Source: Pseudomarimonas salicorniae (lineage in GTDB: Bacteria > Pseudomonadota > Gammaproteobacteria > Xanthomonadales > Xanthomonadaceae). Taken from it: DNA of 64,000 bases. Numbering within the stretch: the first letter of the stretch is position 1; every line of letters begins with the position of its first letter. The stretch lies in NCBI RefSeq assembly GCF_023156535.1, contig NZ_JALNMH010000002.1, forward strand, positions 1 to 64,000. The letters are read 5' to 3'. Positions 29,480-39,236 of the stretch are shown here, one piece after another. The position numbers were made by a program, and so were the translations under genes. The notes below the pieces were generated by a model. That model saw only the letters and a list, made by a program, of their open reading frames with translations, was not told the origin of the DNA and made no database searches.

Positions 29480-30713
29480 GCATGGTCACCCGCTCTGGCA
29501 CCGCCTTGACCGCGTCCATACGGGTCCAGATCGGCATGAGGATGAAGAAGGCGAAATAGTAGAAGGTAAAGATCCGCGCCATCAGGGTCTGGGTTTCGCT
29601 GCCCGACTGCAGGCCGAGCCAGCCCAGCGCCACGAAGGCGATGACGAAGATGGTGAGCAACAGCTTGGACAGCCAGCCGCGGTAGCGGATCGAGCGTACC
29701 GGGCTCTTGTCCAGCCAGGGCAGCAGGAACAGGATCAGCACCGCGCCGCCCATCACCACCACGCCGAAGAACTTGTCCGGCACCGCGCGAAGCATCGCGT
29801 AGTACGGGGTGAAGTACCACACCGGCTTGATGTGCTCGGGAGTGACCAGCGGATCGGCCGGGACGAAGTTGTCGTATTCCAGGAACAGGTCGCCGAAGGT
29901 CGGCGCGTAGAACACGATGAAGGCCATGATGGTCAGGAAGAAGCCGGCACCGAACAGGTCCTTGACCGTGTAGTACGGGTGGAACGGAATGCCGTCGACC
30001 GGCTTGCCGTCGACCTTCTTCTTCTTGATGTCGACGCCGTCCGGATTGTTCGAGCCGACTTCGTGCAGGGCGCCGAGGTGCAGGACGACCAGCAGCAGGA
30101 TGACCAGCGGCAGGGCGATGACGTGCAGGGCGAAGAAGCGGTTCAGGGTCGCATCGGAGACCAGGTAGTCACCGCGGATGAACTCGGTCAGGGCCTCGCC
30201 GACATAGGGCACCGCGCCGAACAGGTTGATGATCACCTGCGCGCCCCAGTAGCTCATCTGGCCCCACGGCAGCACATAGCCCATGAAGGCCTCGGCCATC
30301 AGGGTCAGGAAGATCAGCATGCCGATGATCCAGACCAGCTCACGGGGCTTCTGATAGGAGCCGTAGACCAGGCCACGGAACATGTGCAGGTAGACGACGA
30401 TGAAGAACGCCGAAGCGCCCGTCGAATGCATGTAGCGGATCAGCCAGCCGTAGTCGACATCGCGCATGATGTATTCGACCGAGGCGAAGGCCTCGGCGGC
30501 CGACGGCTTGTAGTTCATCGTCAGCCAGATGCCGGTGACGATCTGGTTGACCAGCACCAGGATGGCCAGCGAGCCGAAGTAGTACCAGATGTTGAAGTTC
30601 TTCGGAGCGTAGTACTCCGACATGTGCTTCTTGTAGAACGGCACCAGCCCCGGGGTCCGGGCGTTCACCCAGTCGGTGACGGTCGCCACGCTGCGATCGA
30701 TCATGTTGGCCAT
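29472..30713 (-). CDS. petB: Cytochrome b of the cytochrome bc1 complex
   Basis: This 413-residue inner-membrane core of complex III carries two b haems and the Qo and Qi quinone sites. The sequence shows helix A (YYFGSLAILVLVNQIVTGIW), the haem ligand region in RYMHSTGASAFFIVVYLHMFRG, LPWGQMSYWGAQVI and the Qo-site motif PADPLVTPEHIKPVWYF, whose PxxxxPEHIxPEWYF form is nearly kept. It starts one base into the petA stop and overlaps petC by 8 bases. Confidence 0.98.
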   Translation of the reverse strand: MANMIDRSVATVTDWVNARTPGLVPFYKKHMSEYYAPKNFNIWYYFGSLAILVLVNQIVTGIWLTMNYKPSAAEAFASVEYIMRDVDYGWLIRYMHSTGASAFFIVVYLHMFRGLVYGSYQKPRELVWIIGMLIFLTLMAEAFMGYVLPWGQMSYWGAQVIINLFGAVPYVGEALTEFIRGDYLVSDATLNRFFALHVIALPLVILLLVVLHLGALHEVGSNNPDGVDIKKKKVDGKPVDGIPFHPYYTVKDLFGAGFFLTIMAFIVFYAPTFGDLFLEYDNFVPADPLVTPEHIKPVWYFTPYYAMLRAVPDKFFGVVVMGGAVLILFLLPWLDKSPVRSIRYRGWLSKLLLTIFVIAFVALGWLGLQSGSETQTLMARIFTFYYFAFFILMPIWTRMDAVKAVPERVTMHD

Positions 30714-31312
30714 CAGGCGGCTCCCTCGGGATCAACGCCAATAACGATGCGGCCGTCGCCCTCGAAGTGGTAGGGCGGCACGCGCAGGTTGGTCGGCGCC
30801 GGAACGCCCTCGTACACGCGCCCGGCCATGTCGAAGCGCGAGTTGTGGCAGGGGCAGTAGAAACCGCCCTTCCACTGCGAGTCGAAGGGCTGGGGCTCGA
30901 GTTCCGGACGGAACAGCGGCGAGCAGCCGAGGTGGGTGCAGGTGCCGACCAGCACGGCGATCTCGGGCTTGATCGAGCGATACTCGTTCTTGGCGTATTC
31001 CGGCTGCTGCTCGGGGTTGTCCGAATTCGGATCGCGCAGGCGGGCATCCTCGCCGGACAGCGCGGCGAGCTGCTCCGGCGTGCGGCGGATCAGCCACACC
31101 GGCTGACCGCGCCACTGCTCGATCAGGCGTTGGCCGGGCTCCAGCTTGCTGATGTCCACGGTCACCGGGGCGCCGGCCTGTTGGGCCCGGGCGCTGGGCT
31201 GCCAGGAGGCGATGAAAGGAACAGCAGCGGCGATCGCTCCCGCACCACCCACCACAGCCGTGGTGGCGGTCAGGAAACGACGGCGGCCTGGGTTTACACC
31301 TTGGTCAGCCAT
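30713..31312 (-). CDS. petA: Rieske iron-sulfur protein of the cytochrome bc1 complex
   Basis: This is the [2Fe-2S] subunit that moves electrons from ubiquinol at the Qo site to cytochrome c1. The ATG at 31312 gives 199 residues, the usual length. A twin-arginine-like leader with GRRRFLTATTAVVGG also serves as the membrane anchor. The cluster motifs are CTHLGCSP and CPCHNSRFD. It is the first gene of petABC; the 222 bases up to the divergent degS-like gene should hold the operon promoter, though no clear consensus is visible. Confidence 0.97.
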   Translation of the reverse strand: MADQGVNPGRRRFLTATTAVVGGAGAIAAAVPFIASWQPSARAQQAGAPVTVDISKLEPGQRLIEQWRGQPVWLIRRTPEQLAALSGEDARLRDPNSDNPEQQPEYAKNEYRSIKPEIAVLVGTCTHLGCSPLFRPELEPQPFDSQWKGGFYCPCHNSRFDMAGRVYEGVPAPTNLRVPPYHFEGDGRIVIGVDPEGAA

Positions 31313-31534
31313 TCGGCTCTCCACAGACAGTATTGTGACGATCCCGCGCGGCAAGGCCCCGTGGCCGGTCCCGGCGACCGGGGCTGGCAGCCTGTCCGAA
31401 CAGGGAACAGTGCGCCACCGTTGGCGCCCCGCGAAGCGCCGTAGTTTAACGGAACCCTCCATTCGCGGACAACGCGAAATCGCCTCCGTGCCACAATCGA
31501 CGGCCCTGCCCTGTCCCTTGCCCCGATTTCGCCG

Positions 31535-32677
31535 ATGCGGCCCGCCTTCAAGCTGCTGAAATTCCTGCTTCTCGCCGCAAGCGTCGGGCTGGCCATCGCC
31601 TTCCTGGTCGTGCTGGCCCGCCCGGACTGGGCGCGCACCCTGCAGCGCCAGGTCGATGCGCAGCCGGCGCTTCCGGGGCCCAGCGGGCCGGTCAGCTATG
31701 CCGACGCGGTAGCCCGGGCAGCTCCATCCGTGGTCAGCATCTATACCGCACGCATCGTGACGGAGCTGTTGCCGGTGCCGCTCAGCAATCCCACCGTGCA
31801 GCGCTTCTCCGGCATCGCCCTCGGCCAGCCCCGGCGGCGCCTGGAGCGCGCGTTGGGCTCCGGGGTGATCGTCAGCGCGGACGGCTACGTGCTGACCAAC
31901 CACCACGTCATCGCCCGTGCCGACGAGATCCAGATCGTTTTCTGGACCGGCCAGGCCACGGTCGCGCGCATCGTCGGCAGCGACCCCGAGACCGACCTCG
32001 CCGTGCTCAAGGTCGAGGCCAGCGACCTGCCGGCGATGTCGCTCGACCCCGAGCGCCCGGTCTCGGTAGGCGACGTGGTGCTGGCGATCGGCAACCCCTT
32101 CGGCCTGCATCAGACGGTGACTCAGGGAATCATCTCGGGGCTTGGCCGCAGCCCGCGCAACGTCAGCGGCCTGGAGGACTTCATCCAGACCGACGCGGCG
32201 ATCAACGAGGGCAACTCGGGCGGCGCCCTGGTCAACGCCCGCGGCGAGCTGGTCGGCATCAATACCTTCGTCCTCGGCCGTCGGGTCGGCGCCGAGGGCA
32301 TCGGCTTCGCCATCCCCCTGGGTCTTGCGCAGAACGTCCTGGCCCAGATCCGCGAACACGGCGTGGTGGTGCGCGGCTGGCTGGGCGCCGAATACGGCGA
32401 TGCGCCGGTATTGCCGGGCTCGCTGCCGCCGGGTTCGCCGCGCGGGGTGGCGATCACCACCGTCTATCCCGGCGGGCCTGCCGACAGCGCCGGCCTGCGA
32501 TCGGGCGACGTGCTGACCACCTTCGACGGCAAGGTGATCGTCGACCAGGCCGACCTGCGCGATCGCGAAGCCGCCGCCCGGCCGGGCACCGAGGTCGAGA
32601 TCGAGGGCTTCCGTGCCGGGGTGCCGCTGAGCGGCAGGATCACCCTTGCCCAGCGGCCGCTAGTTCGGTCCGGCTGA
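31535..32677 (+). CDS. degS: DegS-like membrane-anchored serine protease
   Basis: This 380-residue HtrA-family protease has an N-terminal anchor helix (LKFLLLAASVGLAIAFLVVL) and one PDZ domain, the DegS layout. DegS cleaves the anti-sigma factor RseA when it senses unfolded outer-membrane proteins. The catalytic triad is visible: His124 in TNHHVI, Asp154 in ETDLAVLKV and Ser228 in NEGNSGGAL. The PDZ domain is at about 280-370 (GVAITTVYPGGPADSAGLRSGDVL). The gene is divergent from petABC and overlaps the transglycosylase gene tail to tail by 18 bases. Confidence 0.93.
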   Translation: MRPAFKLLKFLLLAASVGLAIAFLVVLARPDWARTLQRQVDAQPALPGPSGPVSYADAVARAAPSVVSIYTARIVTELLPVPLSNPTVQRFSGIALGQPRRRLERALGSGVIVSADGYVLTNHHVIARADEIQIVFWTGQATVARIVGSDPETDLAVLKVEASDLPAMSLDPERPVSVGDVVLAIGNPFGLHQTVTQGIISGLGRSPRNVSGLEDFIQTDAAINEGNSGGALVNARGELVGINTFVLGRRVGAEGIGFAIPLGLAQNVLAQIREHGVVVRGWLGAEYGDAPVLPGSLPPGSPRGVAITTVYPGGPADSAGLRSGDVLTTFDGKVIVDQADLRDREAAARPGTEVEIEGFRAGVPLSGRITLAQRPLVRSG

Positions 32678-33565
32678 GCTGGCCGCAGCGGCGGCCACCG
32701 GGGCGCCGCCACCCGCGCCGTAGCGGGCGTGCAGGATGCCGACACGCTCGACGAAGCGCTGGGTTTCCTCGAACGGCGGCACGCCGCCATAGCGATCGAC
32801 GTTGCCCTCTCCGCTGTTGTAGCCGGCGGCGGCCAGCCGGGTGTCGCCATTGAAGCGCTTGAGCAGCCAGGCGAGGTAGCGGGTGCCGCCCTCGATGTTC
32901 TGCGCGGGTGTGAAGGCGTCGAGCACGCCAAAGCGGTCGGCGGTAGCCGGCATCAGCTGCATGAGACCCTGGGCGCCCTTGTTCGACAGCGCCATCGGAT
33001 TGAAGGCCGACTCGGCATGGATGACGGCGCGGACGAAGGCCGGGTCGACGCCGTGCCGCGCGGCGGCGGCCAGCACCTCTTCGGAGAAAGCGTCGCGGTT
33101 AAGGGCGACGCTGTGGAAATCCAGCCCCGGACGGACCGAGCAGGCGAAGCAGCTCTCGATGTAGGTGAACACCACGGCCGCCTTGACCCCGGCCGGGCGG
33201 CGGTTGGTGTAGTGGGTGACCCCGTCCTTCACATAGCGGTAGACGGCACCACGGGTGGTCCGGTCCGGCGCGGTGGCGGCAACCGGGGTGGCCGGCTCGG
33301 CGCCCGCCGGAGCGCTGCGGAACTCGACCTTGGCCTGGCTGCCGCCCGGCGGCGTTGCGGCCGGCGTGGCGGACCTGGGCGCCGGCACCGGCTCGGGCAC
33401 GTGGATCGCGCGGCAGTTGCTGTAGCCGACCCGGCTGCTGGTGAACGCGATCTCGCCGTTCGGCCCGGTGCAGCGGAACAATGAAGCGGCCGCCGCCGGC
33501 GCAGGCAGGGCAAGCCCGGTCAGGCCCGCAAGCAGCACCGCCCCCGCCCAGTTCAATACCCGCAT
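32660..33565 (-). CDS. Lytic transglycosylase with DUF4124-like segments
   Basis: This 301-residue exported protein has a signal peptide of about 26 residues. After it comes SLFRCTGPNGEIAFTS, a DUF4124-type motif, and a second such motif YRYVKDGVTHYTNRRP near 125. The SLT (family 1) lysozyme-like domain covers about 160-280: VDPAFVRAVIHAESAFNPMA carries the catalytic Glu, followed by KGAQGLMQLMPATADRFGV and AAAGYNSGEGNV. The enzyme should cleave peptidoglycan between MurNAc and GlcNAc, leaving anhydroMurNAc. It is convergent with degS and divergent from miaB with 132 bases between. Confidence 0.93.
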   Translation of the reverse strand: MRVLNWAGAVLLAGLTGLALPAPAAAASLFRCTGPNGEIAFTSSRVGYSNCRAIHVPEPVPAPRSATPAATPPGGSQAKVEFRSAPAGAEPATPVAATAPDRTTRGAVYRYVKDGVTHYTNRRPAGVKAAVVFTYIESCFACSVRPGLDFHSVALNRDAFSEEVLAAAARHGVDPAFVRAVIHAESAFNPMALSNKGAQGLMQLMPATADRFGVLDAFTPAQNIEGGTRYLAWLLKRFNGDTRLAAAGYNSGEGNVDRYGGVPPFEETQRFVERVGILHARYGAGGGAPVAAAAASSAGPN

Positions 33566-33697
33566 TCGCCCATCCGCTCTCGATACGACCCGGCCTGACG
33601 GACCGCCAACGAAGCGATCGGTTCCCGCAGACCCGGAGCCCTTGATCGGTTATCTTACGCGGTTACGCCCTGCTGTCGCCTGCCCCGGCCCGCCGCC

Positions 33698-35041
33698 ATG
33701 CCCGGAAAACTGTTCGTCAAGACCCACGGTTGCCAGATGAACGAGTACGACTCGGCCAAGATGGCCGACGTGCTGGCGGCCTCGCACGGCCTCGAGCTGA
33801 CCCAGGACGAGTCCGAGGCCGACGTCATCCTGATCAACACCTGCTCGATCCGCGAGAAGGCGCAGGAGAAGGTGTTCAGCCAGCTCGGCCGCTGGAAGAC
33901 CCTGAAGAAGAAGAACGAACAGGTGATCATCGGCGTCGGCGGCTGCGTCGCCTCGCAGGAGGGTGACGCCATCCTCAAACGGGCGCCCTTCGTCGACCTG
34001 GTCTTTGGCCCGCAGACCCTGCACCGGCTGCCTGAGCTGATCGAGGCCAAGCGCCAGAGCGGCCGCCCCCAGGTCGACATCAGCTTCCCCGAGATCGAGA
34101 AGTTCGACCGCCTGCCCGAACCGCGCGCGGAAGGGCCCACCGCGTTCGTTTCGATCATGGAAGGCTGCTCCAAGTACTGCACCTTCTGCGTCGTGCCCTA
34201 CACCCGCGGCGAGGAGGTTTCGCGGCCGTTCGACGACGTGCTGCTCGAGGTCGCCCAGCTCGCCGCCCAGGGCGTGCGTGAGGTCAACCTGCTGGGTCAG
34301 AACGTGAACGCCTATCGCGCGCCGCTGGAAGGCGGGCTGGAGGCCGACCTGGCACTGCTGATCCGCGCCATCGCCGAGATCGACGGCATCGGCCGGATCC
34401 GCTTCACCACCTCGCATCCGGTCGAGTTCACCGACTCGCTGATCGAGGCCTACCGCGACGTGCGCAAGCTCGCCGGCTACCTGCACCTGCCGGTACAGGC
34501 GGGCTCGGACCGCATCCTCGCCGCCATGAAGCGCGGCCACACGGCGCTCGAGTACAAGGCCAAGATCCGCCGCCTGCGCGAGGCGCGGCCGGGCATCTCG
34601 ATCAGCTCGGACTTCATCGTCGGCTTCCCCGGCGAGACCGAGTCCGATTTCGAGAAGACCATGAAGCTGATCGAGGACATCGGCTTCGACGCCAGCTTCT
34701 CCTTCATCTATTCCTCGCGCCCCGGCACCCCTGCCGCAAACCTCGCCGACGACACTCCGGCCGCCGAGAAGTCGGCTCGCCTGGCCCGCCTGCAGGCGGC
34801 GATCGATGCCAAGGCCAAGGCCATCTCGCAGTCGATGGTCGGCAGCGTGCAGACGGTTCTGGTCGAGGGGCCGAGCAAGAAGAACCCGAACGAGATGACC
34901 GGACGCACCGAGAACATGCGCTTCGTCAACTTCCCGGGTCACCCGCGCCTCACCGGCCAGTTTGTCGACGTGCAGATCACCGAGGCGATGAGCAACTCCC
35001 TGCGCGGCCGCCTGCTGCTCGCCGAACCCGACGCGGCCTGA
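33698..35041 (+). CDS. miaB: tRNA-2-methylthio-N6-dimethylallyladenosine synthase MiaB
   Basis: MiaB is a radical-SAM methylthiotransferase that modifies i6A37 of tRNAs reading UNN codons. It has 447 residues. The N-terminal UPF0004 domain supplies three Cys for one [4Fe-4S] cluster ([29 protein letters not shown]). The radical-SAM CxxxCxxC is in [27 protein letters not shown]-binding domain ends the protein ([12 protein letters not shown]). It starts the miaB-phoH-ybeY-corC gene order typical of gammaproteobacteria, though here a 337-base repeat-containing gap separates it from phoH. Confidence 0.97.
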   Translation: MPGKLFVKTHGCQMNEYDSAKMADVLAASHGLELTQDESEADVILINTCSIREKAQEKVFSQLGRWKTLKKKNEQVIIGVGGCVASQEGDAILKRAPFVDLVFGPQTLHRLPELIEAKRQSGRPQVDISFPEIEKFDRLPEPRAEGPTAFVSIMEGCSKYCTFCVVPYTRGEEVSRPFDDVLLEVAQLAAQGVREVNLLGQNVNAYRAPLEGGLEADLALLIRAIAEIDGIGRIRFTTSHPVEFTDSLIEAYRDVRKLAGYLHLPVQAGSDRILAAMKRGHTALEYKAKIRRLREARPGISISSDFIVGFPGETESDFEKTMKLIEDIGFDASFSFIYSSRPGTPAANLADDTPAAEKSARLARLQAAIDAKAKAISQSMVGSVQTVLVEGPSKKNPNEMTGRTENMRFVNFPGHPRLTGQFVDVQITEAMSNSLRGRLLLAEPDAA

Positions 35042-35075
35042 GACCAGCGGCCGATTCGGGCGCAGAGAAGACGTT

Positions 35076-35271
35076 CATAGGGTGCGGCTGGCCGCACCGG
35101 ACGTACCGTCCGAACGCCCGTATCGGTGCGCCAAGGCACACCCTATGTGGCTCCGCTGACGCCCAACGAAGCCCGACCGCAGGAGCGCACATGGGCGCGA
35201 CCGCGGCGTGACGTGTTCTCCACAGACCGCGGCCAGAGCGAACCTCCGCGGTCGCGGCCATGTCCGCTACG
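35076..35271 (+). repeat. Composite palindromic intergenic repeat, copy 1
   Basis: Three modules follow one another. 35076-35147 is an imperfect palindrome with matching ends CATAGGGTG and CACCCTATG. 35149-35173 is a decayed hairpin (GGCTCCGCT...AACGAAGCC). 35180-35271 is a decayed inverted pair of REP-like sequences (AGCGCACATGGGCGCGACCG and its inverse). The same three modules, better preserved, occur in reverse orientation at 59266-59453. No gene lies in the 337 bases between miaB and phoH. A short repeat at 35295-35318 recurs at 39076-39099 with two mismatches. Confidence 0.8.
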
Positions 35272-35378
35272 AAGAGCCCGCCCGATCGGGGGCGGTGGCG
35301 AACGTCCGCTTTGCGCCCACACCCCCCTTTCCCCGGCCACCCGTTCCCGCGGAGGACGCCGCGCGCTACCCTTTGCCG

Positions 35379-36356
35379 ATGAGTACGGCACTGGAACACC
35401 GCGACTTCGTCCTCGAGCCCGAGGACAACGAACGCCTGGCCAACCTGGCCGGCCCGCTGGACGAGCACCTGCGGCAGGTCGAACTGCGCCTCGGGGTCGA
35501 GATCGCCCACCGCGGGCAGATATTCCGGGTCAGCGGCGATGCCGAAGACGTCGGGGCCGCCGAGCGGGTATTGCGCGAGCTGTGGGCGGATACCGCCCAC
35601 GCCACCCTCGACCCGCACGGCGTCCACCTGCGCCTTGGGCAGGCCTCCTCGGCCAGCGAGGCGGCACCCGGGGTGGTCCGGCCGCAGGACGTCAGCATCA
35701 AGGTCAAGCGCGGCACCATCAAGGCCCGCGGCGGCAACCAGCAGCGCTACCTGCATGCCATCGCCACCCATGACATCAACTTCGGCATCGGCCCGGCCGG
35801 CACCGGCAAGACCTTCCTCGCCGTCGCCATGGCGGTCGAGGCACTGAACCAGGCCCGCGTGCAGCGCCTGCTGCTGGTGCGCCCCGCGGTGGAGGCCGGC
35901 GAGCGCCTCGGCTTCCTGCCCGGAGACCTCGCCCAGAAGGTCGACCCGTACCTGCGCCCGCTGTATGACGCGCTGTACGAGATGCTCGGCGTGGAACGGG
36001 TGGCGAAGCTGGTCGAGCGCAACGTCATCGAGGTCGCCCCGCTGGCCTACATGCGCGGTCGCACCCTGAACGACTCGTTCGTCATCCTCGACGAGGCGCA
36101 GAACACCTCGGTCGAACAGATGAAGATGTTTCTGACCCGGATCGGTTTCGGCTCGACGGCGGTGGTCACCGGCGACCTTACCCAGGTCGACCTGCCGCGC
36201 CATCAGCGCTCGGGCCTGCGCGACGCCGTCGATGTCCTGCGCGGGGTGGAGGGGGTCCACTTCACCTTCTTCGAGGCCCGTGACGTGGTCCGCCATCCGC
36301 TGGTGGCGCGCATCGTCCGCGCCTACGACGCACGGGACGGCGAGGGCGGCGCATGA
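35379..36356 (+). CDS. phoH: PhoH-family ATPase
   Basis: This 325-residue protein starts at the ATG at 35379; the longer frame upstream runs through repeat DNA. An N-terminal KH-like RNA-binding region (about 20-75; VELRLGVEIAHRGQIFRVSGDA) precedes the PhoH ATPase domain. It has Walker A GPAGTGKTFLA and Walker B SFVILDEAQN, with GDLTQVDLP as sensor motif. PhoH proteins act in RNA metabolism, commonly beside YbeY. The stop overlaps the ybeY start as ATGA. The name comes from phosphate regulation of an E. coli paralogue; no Pho box was seen upstream. Confidence 0.95.
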   Translation: MSTALEHRDFVLEPEDNERLANLAGPLDEHLRQVELRLGVEIAHRGQIFRVSGDAEDVGAAERVLRELWADTAHATLDPHGVHLRLGQASSASEAAPGVVRPQDVSIKVKRGTIKARGGNQQRYLHAIATHDINFGIGPAGTGKTFLAVAMAVEALNQARVQRLLLVRPAVEAGERLGFLPGDLAQKVDPYLRPLYDALYEMLGVERVAKLVERNVIEVAPLAYMRGRTLNDSFVILDEAQNTSVEQMKMFLTRIGFGSTAVVTGDLTQVDLPRHQRSGLRDAVDVLRGVEGVHFTFFEARDVVRHPLVARIVRAYDARDGEGGA

Positions 36357-36829
36357 GCCGGCCGCCGGTGGAACTGGATCTCTCGGTCAGCTATGGCCTG
36401 CCGCGCGCCGGCCTGCCCGCGGCGAGCTCGTTCCGCCAGTGGGTCTCGGCCGCCCTTCAGGACCGGATCAAGCGCGCCGACCTCGCCCTGCGCCTGGTCG
36501 GCGAGTACGAGGGCCGCTCGCTCAACCGCCACTACCGGGGCAAGGATTACGCGACCAATGTCCTGAGCTTTCCGGCAGAGCTGCCCCCGGGCGTCGACCT
36601 GCCGATCCTCGGCGATATCGTGATCTGTGCCCCGGTGGTGCAGCGCGAGGCGCGGGTGCAGGGCAAGGACTGCCGGGCCCACTTCGCCCACCTGACCGTT
36701 CACGGCGTGCTCCACCTGCTCGGCTTCGACCACGAGGACCCGCTCGATGCGCAGTCCATGGAGACGCTCGAGCGCGAGATCCTTGCCGGCCTCGGTTTCG
36801 ACGACCCCTACGGCGACGACGAAGCCTGA
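36353..36829 (+). CDS. ybeY: Endoribonuclease YbeY
   Basis: YbeY is a metal-dependent single-strand endoribonuclease needed for 16S rRNA 3'-end maturation and 70S ribosome quality control. It has 158 residues. The hallmark metal-binding motif HGVLHLLGFDH is present, as is YRGKDYATNVLSFP. It overlaps phoH by 4 bases and is followed 75 bases later by corC. Confidence 0.97.
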   Translation: MSRPPVELDLSVSYGLPRAGLPAASSFRQWVSAALQDRIKRADLALRLVGEYEGRSLNRHYRGKDYATNVLSFPAELPPGVDLPILGDIVICAPVVQREARVQGKDCRAHFAHLTVHGVLHLLGFDHEDPLDAQSMETLEREILAGLGFDDPYGDDEA

Positions 36830-36904
36830 ACAGATCTGTCACGGACCTGCCGCGGGTTTCGGCTACACTCACCGGTCCCGCCGTCAGGCGAATATCCAGG
36901 TTCC

Positions 36905-37751
<847 letters not shown>

Positions 37752-37759
<8 letters not shown>

Positions 37760-38948
37760 GAAGACCGGGGGCCGGCCCGCGGGCGCGGCATGGCTGCTGC
37801 TCCTGCTCCTGGCCTTGCCGGGCGCCCTGCTGGCCGCGCCGCGGATCGGCGTGCTGACCATGGGGCCGGGCGCGGAGTACTGGTCGCGCTTCGGCCATAA
37901 CGCATTGCTGGTCGAGCAGAGCAGCGGCGAGAGACTGGTCTACAACTACGGTTTCTTCGACTTCGAGCAGCCCGGCTTCCTGGCGCGCTTCATCCGCGGC
38001 CATATGCGCTACCAGCTGGTCGCCCTGACCTTCGACCGCGACTTCGCCTACTACCAGGCCGAAGGACGTGGCATGCAGCTGCAGTGGCTGAACCTCGAGG
38101 CGGACGAGGCGCGCGAGCTGGCCGAGTTCCTCGAATGGAACGCGCGGCCGGAGAACGCCGAATACCGCTATGACTACTTCACCGACAACTGCTCGACGCG
38201 GGTGCGTGACGCGCTGGACCGGGTGCTCGGTGGCCTCGTCCTGGAGCAGACCCGCGGGCGCTCGCGGGGACTGACCTGGCGCAGCGAGGCCCTGCGCCTG
38301 TCGGCACCGGATGCCTGGATGTACCTGGGCATCCACCTGCTGATCGGGCCGCGTGCCGACCAGCCGCTGTCGCGCTGGCAGGAAGGCTTCGTGCCGGCCC
38401 GCTTCCACGACGCGCTTAACCTGGTTCGCCGCGCCGATGGTCGGCCGCTGGTCGAAAGCGACATCCGCCTGCTGCCCCAGCGCCTGCCCGACGCCCTGAT
38501 CGAGGAGCCGCGCTTTGCCTACCGCGCCGCCCTGATCGGGCTCGCTGCCGGGCTGGCGATCTGGTTGCTGGCGCGCCGCCGCGGCGCGGCCGGCATGCTC
38601 GGCCGCAGCCTGCTGGCGCTGTTCTGGGTCTTCTGCGCCATCGCCGGCCTGGTCGGGCTCGGCCTGTGGACCTTCACCGATCACGACATGGCCGCCGGCA
38701 ACCGCAGCCTGCTGCTTTTCAATCCGCTCAGCCTTGCCCTGCTGCCCAGTCTCGGTCCTTTGTCCCGAGGCCTGTCCCCGGCGGCCTGGCAGCGCCATCT
38801 CGCCGCGCTCTGCGCCGCGCTGGCCCTGGTCACGCTGCCGCTGTACCTGCTGCCCGCGCGCCCCCAGGATCACCTCGAGTGGATCCTGCTGGCCCTGCCC
38901 CTGCACCTTGCCGCCTGGCGGCTGCTGGCCCGATCCGGCCAGGCGTAG
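37752..38948 (+). CDS. Lnb/DUF4105-family membrane protein in the usual lnt position
   Basis: This 398-residue protein starts at the ATG at 37752, 8 bases inside corC. A signal or anchor segment (WLLLLLLALPGALLA) leads to a periplasmic domain at about 30-225 with the DUF4105 hallmarks. These are SRFGHNALLVE with His49, YNYGFFDFEQPGFLARF, and TDNCSTRVRDAL with Cys147. About five membrane helices follow (from 258), matching the Lnb plan of periplasmic domain plus five-helix bundle. Lnb of some Gram-positive bacteria moves an acyl chain onto the lipoprotein N-terminal Cys. A similar role here is inference from family and position; most proteobacterial DUF4105 proteins are uncharacterised. Confidence 0.8.
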
Positions 38949-39099
38949 GGTGCGGCTCGGCCACACCGGGCCCTACCTGCGAGCGCGGTGGTCGCCAGGC
39001 GGATGCGCACACCGGGCGCAATCCGGACATCCATAGGGTGCGCCCTGGGCGCACCCTGTTCGAAATCGGCAACGCGTGGCGAACGTCCCGTTTGCGCCC
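38945..39099. repeat. Intergenic TAGGGTGC-type palindromes and short repeat
   Basis: A TAGGGTGCGGCTCGGCCAC module at about 38946 is followed by a perfect 10-base hairpin AGGGTGCGCC-CTG-GGCGCACCCT at 39035-39057. A 24-base repeat at 39076-39099 is shared with 35295-35318. These belong to the same repeat family as 35076-35147. The hairpin could also act as a terminator for the upstream operon, but no T-run follows. Confidence 0.75.
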
Positions 39100-39236
39100 G
39101 TCCCATCAAGGGGCCACGGCGGACGGCAGCCCAAGCCCCGATCTGCCCGCCCGCGGTCAGCCGCTGGCGCGGACTGATCGGAGAGTGTCATGGACGGCAT
39201 TACACTGACCCCTCTCGACTGCGGGGAGGACTCGCC

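Noticed and set aside
35379-36356. phoH as a member of the Pho regulon
   Set aside because: No Pho box was found upstream. The gene context (miaB, ybeY) points to RNA metabolism.
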